A stretch of DNA of 64,000 nucleotides from Sphingomonas sp. PP-F2F-A104-K0414 (GTDB lineage: Bacteria > Pseudomonadota > Alphaproteobacteria > Sphingomonadales > Sphingomonadaceae), in assembly GCF_004340945.1 (NCBI RefSeq), contig NZ_SLYD01000001.1, positions 124,001 through 188,000 on the forward strand, written 5' to 3'. The notes under the pieces were generated by a model, which was not told where the DNA came from, searched no databases, and saw only the letters and a program-made list of their open reading frames with translations. Each line of letters begins with the position of its first letter. Position 1 is the first letter of the stretch. A program made the position numbers and the translations under genes. Shown here piece after piece: positions 63,748-64,000 of the stretch.

Positions 63748-64000
63748 AGCCGTTCTAGCGTCCGCGCGAGGTATCCGCGGATCGCGTCGGTCCGCTCCGG
63801 CGACGGGCTTCCGAGCACGCCGCGCATCGCGTCAGGCAGATGCGCGGCCGCGCCCTGCGCCGCGTCTCCGAACACGTATTGATCGAACCACCCCCGAACC
63901 GCCGCGCGCTCGCCCTCTGGCAAGTCACGGATCGCCAGGATCGCGTGGATCAGCGCGGGGAACGGCGAGGCCGCGCCAGCTTGCCCCCACCAGTAATTGA
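63744..64000 (-). CDS. Cupin-like (JmjC-type, Cupin_8) protein, C-terminal fragment
   Basis: The minus-strand frame entering from the window edge reads NYWWGQAGAASPFPALI, HAILAIRDLPEGERAAVRGW, FDQYVFG and ends GYLARTLERL. The N-Y-W-W, A-I-x-x-I-R-D-L-P and W-x-x-x-F-D-x-Y-V-F pattern is that of the C-terminus of cupin-like (FIH/JmjC-like) proteins. In sphingomonad and Caulobacter polysaccharide loci these genes lie next to TonB receptors, SapC-like proteins and tryptophan-halogenase-like genes. The rest of the gene lies beyond 64000. The identification is from memory of the family end. Confidence 0.6.
   Translation of the reverse strand, partial: NYWWGQAGAASPFPALIHAILAIRDLPEGERAAVRGWFDQYVFGDAAQGAAAHLPDAMRGVLGSPSPERTDAIRGYLARTLERL

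Overview
The window is high-GC DNA (mostly about two thirds G+C) and reads like a chromosome segment of a Sphingomonas-type alphaproteobacterium. Evidence for this includes: a MucR/Ros-family regulator; TonB-dependent receptors with sphingomonad-style Ala/Gln-rich N-termini; the dacC-holB-metG-tatD-MBL gene order; an Lrp-type regulator next to a bifunctional putA; and many secreted S9, M3 and DUF885 peptidases. The assignment is by family and gene order only. No rRNA, phage, IS element or CRISPR array was seen. Two tRNA genes are present: Ser-TGA and Pro-TGG.

Layout. 0-7.6 kb: alpha-glucan/trehalose metabolism (treZ fragment, glgX/treX) and an operon of two short-chain dehydrogenases flanking a GH15 glucoamylase/trehalase-like enzyme, with an Old Yellow Enzyme-type oxidoreductase between. 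7.7-14.6 kb: small genes, tRNA-Ser, a GST, a zinc-less MucR homologue, pyruvate:quinone oxidoreductase (poxB) and a TonB-dependent receptor. 14.6-21.4 kb: housekeeping block (MBL hydrolase, TatD, metG, holB, D-Ala-D-Ala carboxypeptidase, lytic transglycosylase, tRNA-Pro); dTMP kinase is absent from the place where I expect it. 21.4-26.5 kb: a frameshifted alcohol dehydrogenase and two secreted peptidases.

The most distinctive content is a dispersed mannan/galactomannan-degradation system. One part (27.8-38.6 kb) holds a GH130-SDR operon divergent from a four-gene operon (GH2 with an N-terminal LamG-like domain, GH97, SGNH esterase, type-B carboxylesterase), followed by a ROK regulator on the opposite strand. 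The second part (55.9-63.7 kb) holds GH5-GH26-CE2 and then GH3-GH9, ending against a partial cupin-like (JmjC-like) gene. Endo-mannanases (GH5, GH26), deacetylases (CE2, SGNH), side-chain removal (GH97), exo-acting enzymes (GH2, GH3) and a mannoside phosphorylase (GH130) together would take acetylated galacto(gluco)mannan to monosaccharides or sugar phosphates. Similar operator-like sequences, GCAAAT-N1/2-ATTTGC and a LacI-like AGCGCT core, lie in the intergenic regions before the promoters of both parts.

Between the two parts (38.7-55.6 kb) are: a DUF885 hydrolase, an exported methyltransferase-like protein, a DksA/TraR zinc-finger protein, an exonuclease-BRCT protein, putA with its Lrp regulator, a YdeP-type molybdoenzyme coupled to a formate/nitrite channel, an orphan MreB, a small lipoprotein, a second TonB-dependent receptor and a class-I glutamine amidotransferase-like hydrolase. 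Two long palindromic intergenic elements (4.1 and 47.0 kb) both sit between convergent genes.
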